64,000 nucleotides of DNA from Glossina fuscipes (lineage: Eukaryota; Arthropoda; Insecta; Diptera; Glossinidae), in the NCBI RefSeq assembly GCF_014805625.2, contig NW_023998433.1, positions 3,727,232 through 3,791,231 of the forward strand, written 5' to 3'. A program made the position numbers and the translations under genes. Below the pieces are notes generated by a model. That model was not told where the DNA came from, searched no databases, and saw only the letters and a list, made by a program, of their open reading frames with translations. Positions 49,401 through 59,600 of the stretch are shown here, piece after piece (position 1 is the first letter of the stretch; each line of letters begins with the position of its first letter).

Positions 49401-50149
49401 AGAATATATTAACAGTTTTTGATATATGCTCACTCTGTTAAAACAAGATAAAATCTCTAAGGATCCCCTGTAGCACATAAAAATATATATCAAAGAAACC
49501 GTGAAAAATACGCATTCCTAAATGAAAAGAGATTCTCATTTGTCCATTTGCGTGTTGTTGACGATCTCAAAGCCACAAATTGCATAGGGAGAAAACTGAA
49601 ACTTGACACGTAGTCATTGGTGATGAAATTTACAATAAGCGTTGTTCGAATGTAAACACGTCTCATATTGTATCTTGGAACATAGCCTTTTATGCCCGAT
49701 AAGCCGTTCTTACGCCTATAATCCTTAGGGTCTTAAAAGAAGATGTTAAGAAATATTGAGATAACTGTTACTCTGCTTTTTATACGTCTGTTATGTAATT
49801 CATATTAAAGGTAACAAATTAGTTCGACTTCACATTATGTGCAAAGAATTTTTTTTATTTTGCAAATATGTCAATAATATTCTTTAACATGTTCTTGACA
49901 ATCTTTTGCAAATCGATTCACTTAACAAGTGTGCACAGAAGATGCTTCTTTTTTATTTATTTATGCCTTTCTTTCGATTTTTCCATTCTTTTCTACGGAC
50001 AGAATGTGTACGATTTTGAGCGACAGAAATAAGTTAAAGAACGGTAGGAAGTACACAAAAGCTACCGCAAGAAAACACCTTACAGCATAAGCATCTTCTA
50101 AATTAGAGTAAGCCTGTGATGTCATTTTCATTTTTATGGATTGGCTTTT
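46476..50149. other. AT-rich intergenic DNA
   Basis: No supported gene in 3.7 kb. It contains an A run at about 47037-47052, a (TTA)n microsatellite at 48643-48667, and a weak GACGGATGGACAAGCC repeat relic near 49270. Small ORFs (48731-48916, 49302-49493, 49961-50152) have no motifs. Confidence 0.4.
48643..48667. repeat. (TTA)n microsatellite, about eight units
   Basis: A pure trinucleotide run TATTATTATTATTATTATTA. It could be the tail of a vanished I-type LINE, but no element body adjoins it. Confidence 0.85.
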
Positions 50150-51430
50150 CATTTTTTTTTTTTTTTGAGTTTAGAGTCGTTTTGTGAATTAATGAAACCT
50201 TTTCAAATTTTCTTTCTTAATAAATCACTTTTACAAAAAACTGCACTTTCTTTTCTGTAATTCGCAGAAAGCTCCACAGTTTTGGGGGCTCAATCTTAAA
50301 ATTCATAATTAAGAAGAATTTTGAAAAATTTTCCGAGTGAAATTGAAAACGTCGGACCACAAGATAAACACTCAAGAAATTCTAAGTTTGCCTGTAGAAA
50401 ACCTAAAAACGAAACTTACCGAATTCAGTTTACGTACCTTTGGGCGTAAGGTTGTTCTCCAAACCACACTCTTGGATCCTTATAAACTAAACGCGACGGA
50501 TTCAGCCTCTGATTATAATGAAACTAGTTTAATGCAAAACTGCCCTCGCGCGAAATAGGGGAGAAATTATCTCACATTATAAGATATTAACGGATCCGAT
50601 CACACTGAAGTATATTAGTGGATATCAGATTTTGAAGATAATGCAGGAGTAGTGAATTGAAATGAGTTGCAAAAGTTCATATATGGCAAGCAATTACTGA
50701 AAAGTGCAATTAATTTTTTATTCGTTCCCAATAAAAAATACAAAAAGTTGGGCACGACTTAAGAAGGCATATATATTAAGTTTGCATCCACAGAAATCCA
50801 CTGAATGCTGCAATATCGCAAGAAAAAAGATAAGAAAGATTACCGAGAGTATCTGTACACTTTGACGGAGTTGGGCAAACCAAATGAGTTGGACGAAGAA
50901 AGCTTAATTAAATATTTTTCGGACGGTATCCTCAACTCTAAGCACAACAAAACCATTCTGTATCAAGCTAAATATTGAGATAACCTAAAAGAGAATCTAA
51001 AAGCATATGAAAAAATTCGTAGCAGAACAAACAAAGCGCCAACTTTGAAACCAGTGCTAGCGAAAGAAAGCATAGGTAATGAACTTGGAATTTATTTTCC
51101 AAAAAAGTGCGTCAAATGCGGAGAAAGAGATCATTTACCAAACCATTGCAAGTGTACAAATATGATTTGGTTTAAGTGTAAAAGGAAAGGGGGCAAGGCC
51201 GCTGAATGTTGTTTTAAACATAATACTAATTCTGAAAGCATTAACTCTTGCGTGTTACAATATTATGTACCAACTTATAAAAGAAATTAGGTCCAACAAG
51301 TTGCGTTCTCAAAGATATAAAAATAAATGGAGCGACATTCGCTGCAATTTTCAATACCTAGTAATACGTCATTAATACGTGGAGAACTGAAAAGTGTTAA
51401 TTTAATATTTGAGAAGGTACACTTTAAATG
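50150..51430 (+). mobile_element. 5' part of an LTR retrotransposon with gag
   Basis: AGCTCCACAG followed by TTTTGGGGGCTCAATC near 50272-50296 looks like an LTR end (CA) and a primer-binding site of the TGGGGGCTC type, upstream of a gag relic. After gag, a protease relic (NGATFAAIFNT, where an active site DTG would be expected, then stops) lies at about 51325-51370. Nothing of RT or integrase follows before the mitochondrial-like DNA, so the copy is 3'-truncated. The LTR start is uncertain. Confidence 0.65.
50337..51290 (+). pseudogene. Retrotransposon gag relic with zinc knuckles
   Basis: The N-terminal part is in 50337-50558. A capsid-like stretch (YRKKKDKKDYREYLYTL, ELGKPNELDEESLIKYFSDG) lies at about 50815-50930 in another frame, and a 51045-51290 frame carries CVKCGERDHLPNHC followed by a second damaged knuckle, CKRKGGKAAECC. 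Several stops separate the parts. The arrangement fits a Ty3/gypsy-type gag. Confidence 0.7.
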
Positions 51431-51607
51431 TAGTTGCAATGTGTAGTGATAGTGCATCAGTAAAATGATTTCAACAATATAAAATATCTTTATTCATCTT
51501 AGGAAATTTAATTACTATTAACAGTTTATCAATGATGACGTGATGCTTCCTAATCAAACAAAAAAGTTATAATAATTCTTATTGAATTTAATGAAACTAC
51601 TTCCCAT

Positions 51608-51689
51608 TGAATAACAGTCTAAGTCTGATGATAAGATCATCAATAAGTTTCGACATCGAAAATAATAATAATAATGAATAACAGTCTAA
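51608..51689 (+). mobile_element. 52-bp LINE-type insertion with 15-bp target duplication
   Basis: TGAATAACAGTCTAA occurs perfectly at 51608-51622 and 51675-51689. Between them, 52 bp (51623-51674) end in AAATAATAATAATAA. Direct repeats of this length plus a TAA-type 3' tail are the signature of a severely 5'-truncated non-LTR insertion of I-element type. The body is too short to name the source family. Confidence 0.75.
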
Positions 51690-51786
51690 AATCACTTATA
51701 ATAAATTTCATTCCTAATAAAAAAAATGAATTCCAAAAAACATTAAAATTACAAAACTAATTGTACAAATAGATAATATCTTAATG

Positions 51787-51849
51787 AATTAAAAAGCACA
51801 ATCTTTATTTTTGGTGCTACAAATCAATGTTTTACTAAACTGTTTAATT
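51787..51849 (-). pseudogene. Nuclear copy of mitochondrial tRNA-His
   Basis: On the minus strand, ATTAAACAGTTTAGTAAAAC leads into an anticodon arm TTGAT-TTGTAGC-ACCAA and ends at TTTTTAATT. It resembles insect mitochondrial tRNA-His (anticodon GTG), here with GTA. Its place just before the ND4 copy is the normal mitochondrial order (ND5, tRNA-His, ND4). Confidence 0.55.
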
Positions 51850-51859
51850 ATAATCATCA

Positions 51860-52870
51860 CATACATATATCACTTTTCATGATAAGTAAATTTAAAGAAA
51901 ATCAATGTACAGATAACAAAAACAATTCACGAATTATCCCATTTCTTAAACTATAAATACCTGAAAAAATTTTTTCGTGTTGGAAACAAGCATACAAATA
52001 TAAAATATAAGCGGGTCTAAAAAATGGCAGTAAAGATAATATTAATAAATATAGTTACTCAAAATCAAGCCACAATTCGATTAATTATAGAAATTTCACA
52101 TACTAAATTTAAAGAAGGAGGAGCTGCTATATAAGCAGAACATAATAAAAATCATCATAAACCTATCGAAGGTATAAAATTTAATATTCCTTTATTAATA
52201 AAAAATCTTCGTCTCCCAATTCGCTCATAAGAAATATTTGCTAAACAACATAATCCAGACGAACATAATCCGTGAGCAATTATTAAAGTCTAAGACCCAC
52301 AAATTCCTACATAAGTAATTGTTATTAAACCAGACAATACAATTCCTATATGAGCAAAAGAAGACTATGTAATCTAAACTATTAAATGAACTTGATGTAA
52401 ACATATTAAACTAACTTATACTGCTCCAACTAATCTAATCGAAATTCATATATAATTCCATATCCTTATAATTTTAATATAATATCAGATAAAATTATTG
52501 ATCCTGAAATAAGTGTTTCTATATGAGCCTTTGGTAACTATAAATGTACTAAAAATAGAAGTATTTTTACCAAAAAAGCTAAATCTATTGAAAAATACAA
52601 TAATTCATAATCGTCTACATGATTATATAAAAAAAAATTTGAAGATCCTATTAAATAATATAAATAAAACATCTCTATCAATATTGATAAAGATACCAAT
52701 AAGGTATAAAATAACATATAAACCCCTGCATGTAAACGGTCAGGCTGATAACCTCAACCCAAAATTAAAAACAACATAGGAATTAATCTATTTTCAAAAA
52801 ATTAATACAATATAAACAAACTAATTCTTCTAAATCTTAAAACTAGTATCAATAATTATGACAATAAATA
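51860..52870 (-). pseudogene. Nuclear copy of mitochondrial ND4
   Basis: The minus strand carries NADH dehydrogenase subunit 4 sequence that reads only with the mitochondrial code (TGA as Trp). A clear block at 52760-52680 gives GWGYQPDRLHAGVYMLFYT, typical of ND4. Another at about 52290-52160 resembles the [20 protein letters not shown] region. The orientation relative to the rRNA copies is that of insect mtDNA (all on the minor strand). Point changes and frame breaks are present throughout. The N-terminal end stops near 52870, where 16S-like sequence starts. Confidence 0.85.
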
Positions 52871-52879
52871 TATAATTTA

Positions 52880-53200
52880 AAATTTATTAATGAAGTAATA
52901 ACAAAGATTTATAGAGTCTTCTCGTCTTTTAATAAAATTGTAGCTTTGTTCCTAAAAAATAAAATTTTATTATAAATTATAATAAGTTATTATCTCTAAC
53001 TATTCATTTCAACTTTTAATTAAAAAACTAATGATTATGCTGTCTTCGCATAGTCAATATACTGCGGTCATTAAATACTTTATAGAGCAAAAAGACCATG
53101 TTTTTGTTAAACAGGCGAAAAAAATTTTGCCGATTTCCTTAAATTTAACTTATCAATTTTACTTATTTTTATAAATAATTATGCTAATTTGATCATTATT
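52880..53200 (-). pseudogene. Nuclear copy of mitochondrial 16S rRNA, part 1
   Basis: The plus strand contains the diagnostic minor-strand 16S blocks GTCTTCTCGTCTTTTAATAA, ACTAATGATTATGCTGTCTT, CATAGTCAATATACTGCGGT and GTTAAACAGGCGAAAAAAAT (the last near 53110). The copy is diverged and ends near 53200, where a LINE tail begins. The rest of the gene resumes at about 54890. Confidence 0.88.
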
Positions 53201-53204
53201 ATTA

Positions 53205-54880
53205 TTATTATTGTTTTTTATTTATTTATTTTATTTATTTTAATTGAAACTCAACTAAACAAATAACAGTCGAGTTCAATTGGCACTTAAAGCAAAACTT
53301 ATATTAATTGATAATAAAACTTAGTATAAGTACAATAAAACAAATAAGAAGGAAAAAAAAAGAAAAAAAAAAGAAAAAGCTTGTACACAACCAGCATAGA
53401 CCCACACTTACAACCGGTACAGGACCAAATTGCAAATGAACCTCTAAGCCATCGCAAACATGCATAAGCCTGGCAACCGATAATACTTAACAACAATTCA
53501 TTTTCCAATCGTAACGACTTTTAAGGATAAAAGCTAGTTTAAGTAAGACATAGGTAAATCGCGCGTATTAAGCATTGTTGCTTTAATGGACTTTAAAGAG
53601 TCCGATAACGAAAATAAGTGATAGACGTCATTTAGGTTCTTGCAAATTACTCTGAGCGGATTGAACAGCTCATAATTATATTTACATTGGCTAATTTTAA
53701 CCAAGATAAAGTGCCTAGAGAAGCGGTTAGGGACATTAAAGCTTATTTCACCAAGTAATAAAGGCGAGTCAATAGCACCATTTATTACTTTGATTACAAA
53801 GGAAACGCCAAGAACAAATCTACGTTTCTCAAGAGACGGTAAGGACAGCAGAAGCAACCAATTGTCATAGGGAGGAATGGAAGCAATCGGATCCAAACCC
53901 AAATTTCTAAGGGCAAACAGCAAGAATTGCTTTTGTACAGATTCAATTGAATCTACATAGCACCTATATGAAGGTGGCCGCACAACAAAGGCGTACTTGA
54001 GTGTAGGTCTAACCAAACACATGTACAGCCTTTTCGTAACATAAGGATCATCAAGCTCTTTGGACCACTTCTTTATAAAACCGAGCGCGCAGCTAGCTTT
54101 GCTTAACGAGAGCTCAATAAGCAAGTTGAAACGTAACCTATGGTCAAATAGAACGCCTAAATCTGTGATCGAATCGACATCCTCCAACTTATACGAGTCT
54201 ATGAAATACTGAGTAATAAATGACTTTCTTCTTGAGAAAGAAAGCTTCTTACATTTGCTCAGATTTAGTTTCAAAAGCACCATGCAACAAAATTATTGAA
54301 GTCACCTTAAAGCTGATGTGATTACGATTCAACAGAAAAGGAAGAAAAAAGTTTCACATCATCAGCATACATTAAGATATGGCTGGAATTAACCATCGAT
54401 GGAAGTTCGCGAATGTATAAACTAAATAAAATGGGACCTAAATGACTTCATTGAGGTACGCCACACATAACGGGGAATTCATCCGAGATGATGAAGCTAA
54501 ATAGAACTCTGGAGGATCTATTGTGCAGATAAGAGCTTATCCATTTCACTAAATAGAAAGGAAAGCCTGAGGCTTGAAGTTTAAAAATAAGTAAGTTGTG
54601 GTTAACTATATCAAACGCTTTGCTTAAATCAGTGCATATAACATCTCTGCGAGAGTCAATAAAAAAGCCTTGAAAACATGACAAGTAAACTCTAACAAGT
54701 TGGTGACTGTTGTAGATCGCCCTTCCCGAAAGCCGTGCTGGTGCGGATAAATATACGAATTAATGGCAAAGGCCACATGCTAAGTCACAATACGCTCGAA
54801 CAACTTGGGCAAGACACTCAACTTGGCTATGCCTCTGTACTTCTCAACAAGTCGTCTACTTCCACTTTTGTGGAAAATTT
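53205..54880 (-). mobile_element. LINE inserted in the 16S rRNA copy (copy 1b)
   Basis: A minus-strand LINE, 5'-truncated at about 54870, with a tail of AAATAAATAAAT type near 53217-53245. It covers YRGIAKLSVLPKLFERIV, a QHGFREGRST box and the reverse transcriptase core, and runs to the end of ORF2 at 53534. It is the same family as copy 1a (2040-5160), of which it supplies the missing 3' part. It splits the 16S copy and so is younger than the mitochondrial transfer. Stops near 54290-54450 break the ORF. Confidence 0.85.
53534..54684 (-). pseudogene. LINE reverse transcriptase core and C-terminal domain
   Basis: The frame 54684-54448 has CTDLSKAFDIVNHNLL (catalytic Asp block A) and ends at FPVMCGVPQ. 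A MYADDVK box follows at about 54378-54358. The frame 54283-53534 (249 codons, open to the natural stop) has LNLSKCKKLSFSR, ITDLGVLFDHRLRF, LVRPTLKYA and the usual C-terminal part of this LINE group. The only visible breaks lie between the two frames. Confidence 0.88.
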
Positions 54881-54889
54881 AAATTAATT

Positions 54890-55341
54890 TAATTAAATAA
54901 ATGAAATAATCAAAACAAAATAAATAATTTACCACTTACATTAATTATAACATATTACTTAATAATTGCTAATTGTAAGCTTATATTTATAAACAAAATA
55001 TTTCATTTTTAATTATTTATTTTGTAGCTAATCTCATAAAATATAAAATTATTATAATTATGCTATTTAAAATTCAAATAAATAACATAATACTTATAAA
55101 TTAAATTTATTTCTCCAAAAAACGAGATGACTTAACTAAGTTAACTATTTTAAAATCAAGATATTTATATAATTAAAATTTGTTTTATAAACTCTGATAC
55201 ATAAGGTGCAATAAATTAAATTTTCTTATAAACTAATAATTTGTCAATTATTTCAATAATCTCTCACGATACTAATTAACTATTATAATTAATAGATTAT
55301 TTTCATAAACATTTAATATGTGTTAATAAAACAAAATTTAA
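54890..55341 (-). pseudogene. Nuclear copy of mitochondrial 16S rRNA, part 2
   Basis: AT-rich sequence located between the LINE and a tRNA-Val-like copy, where the 5' half of 16S rRNA is expected. An AACTCTGATACATAAGGTGC block near 55188 fits a mitochondrial rRNA tract. The assignment rests mostly on position and on the 16S part before the LINE. Confidence 0.6.
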
Positions 55342-55412
55342 TCAATTCATATTGATTACACAAAAACTTTTTCAATCTAAACGAAATACTTTACTTAATG
55401 AGCTCTAAATTG
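55342..55412 (-). pseudogene. Nuclear copy of mitochondrial tRNA-Val
   Basis: The minus strand starts CAATTTAGAGCTCATTAAGT and ends at GAATTGA, matching the insect mitochondrial tRNA-Val outline and its position between 16S and 12S. The anticodon region is altered. Confidence 0.65.
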
Positions 55413-56230
55413 CATTCTAGATACACTTTCTAGTATATATACCATGGTACAACTTATCTTATAAAGATACAAGAACGACGGACGATATGTACATATTTTG
55501 GGCCTAATTTCAAATTATTTATCTTTATAACTTTACAATCGAATTTCAATAAAAATTTTATCGCCAATATAAATATATTTATTGTATTGTATCTTTCTTC
55601 TTAAACACAAGTTCTCTTCTGATATTTTATATCTTTTCGTAAAAACTCTTAAATATTATTCTTCTAATAAAATATTTACTAATAACAATACATTTATATA
55701 CACTGTATACAAATATGAGTAAGGTTCATCGTGGATTATCGATTATAGAACACGTTCGTTCCTCTAGATAAAATGAAATAAAGCCAAATTTTTCAAGTTT
55801 CCATATTATAACTATTACTATTTAGGATTAAGACTTACACTTTAAATAATAAGGTATCAAATCCCAGTTTAAATTTAATATTTATTAGCTTCAATAAATT
55901 TAATTTAATATAAATTTAGAATTTCACCTTATAAATTTATAATAAAAATAATTTTGTTCAATTTAACTAAACCTAATATAAGTTAATATATGTATGGCCG
56001 CGATTGCTGGCACAAATTTTGTCAATACTGTTTCATTTATATTACTATATCTCAATTTCTTCAATTAGTAATAATAATTGCTGCGATTAAAACCAAAATT
56101 ATAATTATTAAAATTATAATATATGCACAGAAAAATTTACATAAAATTAAATAAACAATGAGCTTTAAATCCAAAATAAAACTTTACAAATAAATTTTTT
56201 TTTTCTTCATCCTTTTATAAAAATTATAAT
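55413..56230 (-). pseudogene. Nuclear copy of mitochondrial 12S rRNA
   Basis: Diagnostic blocks on the plus strand (the minor-strand gene reads leftward): GTACAACTTATCTTATAAAG and GACGGACGATATGTACATAT near the 3' end (55448-55497), AATAAGGTATCAAATCCCAG (55845-55865; the usual form is ATAGGGTATCTAATCCTAG), and GATTGCTGGCACAAATTTTG near 56004. Length (about 800 bp) is normal for insect 12S. Many substitutions show it is a nuclear relic. Confidence 0.88.
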
Positions 56231-56366
56231 AACGCAAAGTAATCAATTTTGGTATAACACAAATATAACAAACAAATAAATCTAAATAGATAAAAATATA
56301 TCAATTTATTTATTTATTCATTTATTTCTTATATATATATATATTCATTTATATTCATACATATAT
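56231..56366. repeat. AT-rich DNA after 12S, possibly control region
   Basis: Very AT-rich, with TTTATTTATTTATTCATTT and TATATATATATAT tracts. In mtDNA the control region follows 12S, so this may be its start. It is interrupted by the LTR composite at 56367 and continues after 62535. Confidence 0.5.
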
Positions 56367-56649
56367 TGTGAGGACTCAAAGTCGTTCCTCGTTTTGGCCT
56401 CACGGGTTCTCAGCCTCTGGCTGGGGAGAGAGGGAGTGCTAGAGAGTAAGATAGCATAAGAGTAGGATAGATATAGGATAAGAATAGATTAAGATAGAAT
56501 AGTAATAGATTAAGAATAGATTAGGAATAGAATAGGGTAACTTTAGTTTTAGTTAAGGGAGTCGCAGCGAGACTCTCGATGAGAGCGGTAGTCGAAGTAA
56601 GGCGGTTGAATTAAGCGAGTAATGTCAAGCATAATAAAAGAGTCCTTGC
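56367..56649 (+). repeat. Left LTR, 5' portion, ending at assembly gap
   Basis: It starts TGTGAGGACTCAAAGTCGTT and contains several AGATAGAATAGTAATAG-type repeats and AATAAAAGAG near the end. It matches the right LTR in the opposite orientation with clear divergence. The last part of the LTR falls in the N gap. Confidence 0.85.
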
Positions 56650-56659
56650 NNNNNNNNNN
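56650..56659. other. Assembly gap (10 N)
   Basis: The ten Ns are a placeholder. Aligning the two inverted arms by eye, the gap corresponds to 62051-62253, so about 203 bp are probably missing. Confidence 0.95.
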
Positions 56660-56999
56660 GATGGGGATTGTTGAGTCTATAAATGGCCGCAGAGCCTGTT
56701 GCCTGGGCAGAGTAGGGTGCTATCGTTCGGTGATAACGCTGAGCCTGTTGCCTGAGCAGAGCAGGGTGCTATCACTTCGACGGCGCGAGGTCTATTGTCT
56801 TCAGCTTTTCAACATCGGGGGTTGCGGATCGTTGGCCATTAGTCCCGTCAGCTCTGCTGTGCCTTTGGCTTTCCGGCATTGAATCGCCGGATCACTAGCC
56901 AGGGAGGTACGGGTCGTGCCAACGTTGGCCGCTATGGGCGCATATTTGGTTGACAGACCTTTGGCTGCGGTTGACTTTGTTGTTGTCTTGGATTGCTTG

Positions 57000-59600
57000 A
57001 TTATGCAAAGCAGATTTCTGTTGCAATTGATTATTACTGTTTGTGATATCTCCCTTCATACCATTCAGTATAGGTGAATGTGGTAGAATTTGTTTGGCTT
57101 CTGCTTCACAAGAGATTTCGCTTTCATTACCAATGATTTTTACGTTTCCTGCTGTTCCATTTTGTACGATTGCTGGAGGCATACCTGACGTCAGACTGCC
57201 TGCTCCATTCGATGAGCAGCCGTTTAAGTTGTCGTTTGCATTTTGCTGTGCATATAGTCCCTGTTGTGTGGGCATCGTCCGATTAGTTGGCCTGGTAGTG
57301 ATTGTTGTTGTTGTCGCTGTTCTTGTTTTTGAATTCATCGTAGTCGTTGTGGTGCTATTGTTATGATATTTATATTTTGGGGTGCCGATCTCTGGTGGTA
57401 CTTGCTGTTGTCGTTGATGCTGCTGTTGCTGTGGTGCCTCCCGTGATATTGTTATGCTATTGAGGCAAAATTGATTGTTTTCCCGACGTGGATACCGCGT
57501 TATCAGGCGTGGCATTTGCCTTTTGTTCACGGAGGGTCGTATCAGCACTCGTGGACCTGTGGCTTTCCGACATCGAAATGTCGGAGTGTTGGCCAGCAGG
57601 TATGGGTCGTGGATCAACATTGAGCACTCGGAGGCTCTCGTTGAGTTGGTCTGACCCTGACGATGAGTGCAGCCTTGCAATGGACGTTGCCTGGGTGTTT
57701 CTCGTTATAGGTATGGTGCATTTACTAAGCTCAAGGAGGCCGGTACGTCTCGCTGTTGGCAGCGGTTGATAGTGCGCACGCCTCGTCGGCCGCAGATCCA
57801 GCAATGCAAGACCTGTGGGTTCGGGCAATTAAGCTGGTGACGTCCGCTCTGGGCACATCGTCGGCATGCCGCGGTCGCATATATTCGCTTCTGTTGCGGC
57901 ATTGAGTCCGGTAACCCACGCCGTTCAGCTAATCGCGCCATCGGGCGGCGGGCGTGTTTCATGGGATGCTTTGCGCGGCATGTTGCCGTTTGGAATCGCC
58001 TCATAATCGCTGGCGAGTTGCATGAGTTCGTCTAGGTTGATGAAATCTCAGCGCCGTATGTACCACATGTAGTCGGATTGCGCATTCGTGTAAATGTGCT
58101 CCAGTTGTTGCTCCACCGTCATTGTGGTATGGCGCATCAGGTCTTGCAAAGCCAGCACGTAATCCCGCAATTTCTCTTTCGGTCGCTGTGTACGCCGGCA
58201 AAAGTCATCTTCAAGTTGAGTGAAGTATCGTGGTGGAAGGTAGAACTTTAGAAGATCGGCCTTAAACTTCTCCCAGGCTGTCCAGTCCTCGACCCGCTCG
58301 ATGAAGGCAAGCGACTCTCTGTGGCCGGTAAAGTTGAACCCCCATCTGCGATGACAGGCCTCGTGTCGATCGCTACCGCGAAAACTCGGTGCGGTCCGTC
58401 AATCGGGGTGGCGAGGTGAATGATCTCGTTGGTGTTGTTGGCTGGTGCCGAGATATTGTGGTAGAATCCCGGTGCTATTTTGCTATTCGGTGAGATGCTG
58501 GAAAGGGCGATCGCGATAGTCGGAATAGTGTTGAGCTAAGCTGGAATTCATGATGGCAGCTGCCGGGTGTAATTTATTAAAACGCGAGCTTAATTTAAGT
58601 TAGTAATACAAATAATTAAAAGAGGATGGGACTGCCCTGGGTGCTCTGATTTTTTTTATCTTGTTCTTTTCTCTTTTATTTTTGTTGATTTTTTCCTTTT
58701 CTCTTTATATATTTTTATTTTTCCACCTTGAATTTTCTTTGCTATTATCTTGGGTTGTTCGTGATTTGTTTGGTTTTTTTTTTTTGTTTGGCCCGTACAA
58801 TTTTCTATGTGATTAGTAGCTTAGGTCTAAGTATTTTCTTGTTCTGACCATTTCTATTTGTTGTCTCTATTCTTTATGCGTACCTTAAACTACAGGTGCT
58901 AGAGTGTATGTATGAGTGTAATACTATTAATTAATTTAATTAATTAATAATGTGGGAGTTATTCATTTCACGAGGCTTAAAGAAAGTGTTAAGATGGGAG
59001 AGAAGAACAAAGTTGAACCACCTTCAGTTTTTATTATTCCTTCTCTTCTTTTAATTAGAAACTATCTTCAAACCTTTTGTGTGGTTATTTAATAGGTATT
59101 GGTATTGCCTTCCTTACGCTTGTTCTTCTTTCTCCGACCGACCCGCAAGGAACAGACGCGTTAGCTAGGGTCGTTGGCCACCAAGATTTGCGTTCTTTTA
59201 AATGGAATTGTTGCTTACTGACCCGAAATCACATCCTGTTGTAGTGTTAGGGATACCTGTTGTTAGTGCTTGTTGTTAAGAAAGTTGTCTTGTTATTCCT
59301 GTTGTTGCCGTAATTGTTGTTGTAGTTTCGCTGGTTGTTACCCTGGTGTTCGTTGAGATTATTGTTGTTGTTGTTGTATGTGCTGTTGTTCTGATGCTTG
59401 ATGATGTTCTTGGAGATATTGCTGTGGGTGGGGTTGGTAATGTGCTGAAAGTTGGTTGGCAGTTGTCGGGTGGGTTAAGTGCACCGGACCTGCCTGCAAT
59501 TGTACTTGCCGTTGCTGTTGCGGCCGTTGTTGGTGAACAGAATGATGATGGAGCTGATGAGGATGTTGCTGCTGTTGACTTAGGCACCTGAAATAAATAG
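57000..59600 (-). pseudogene. gag of the LTR composite
   Basis: Minus-strand gag split over several frames. A Gln/His/Thr-rich N-terminal tract (59587-59280) is followed by a capsid region (about 58400-58010), with RVEDWTAWEKFKADLLKFYL, FTQLEDDFCRRTQRPKEKLR and DYVLALQDLMRHTTMTVEQQ readable with a few frame changes. Zinc knuckles come next (57930-57770): CRRCAQSGRHQLNC and CWICGRRGVRTINRC. A Gln-rich tail with CAA repeats (57430-57250) ends the protein. A HDPYL...CRKA segment near 57620-57540 is repeated at about 56920-56860. Gag packages the element RNA. Stops and shifts make it non-functional here. Confidence 0.75.

Noticed and set aside
56622..56882. Plus-strand ORF crossing the N gap, and its twin at 61828-62235
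   Set aside because: They cross an assembly gap or the LTR boundary; similarity between them reflects the inverted repeat, not a conserved protein.
59346..59591. Plus-strand Val-rich ORF in the gag region
   Set aside because: It is an antisense reading of Gln/Thr-codon repeats in gag.
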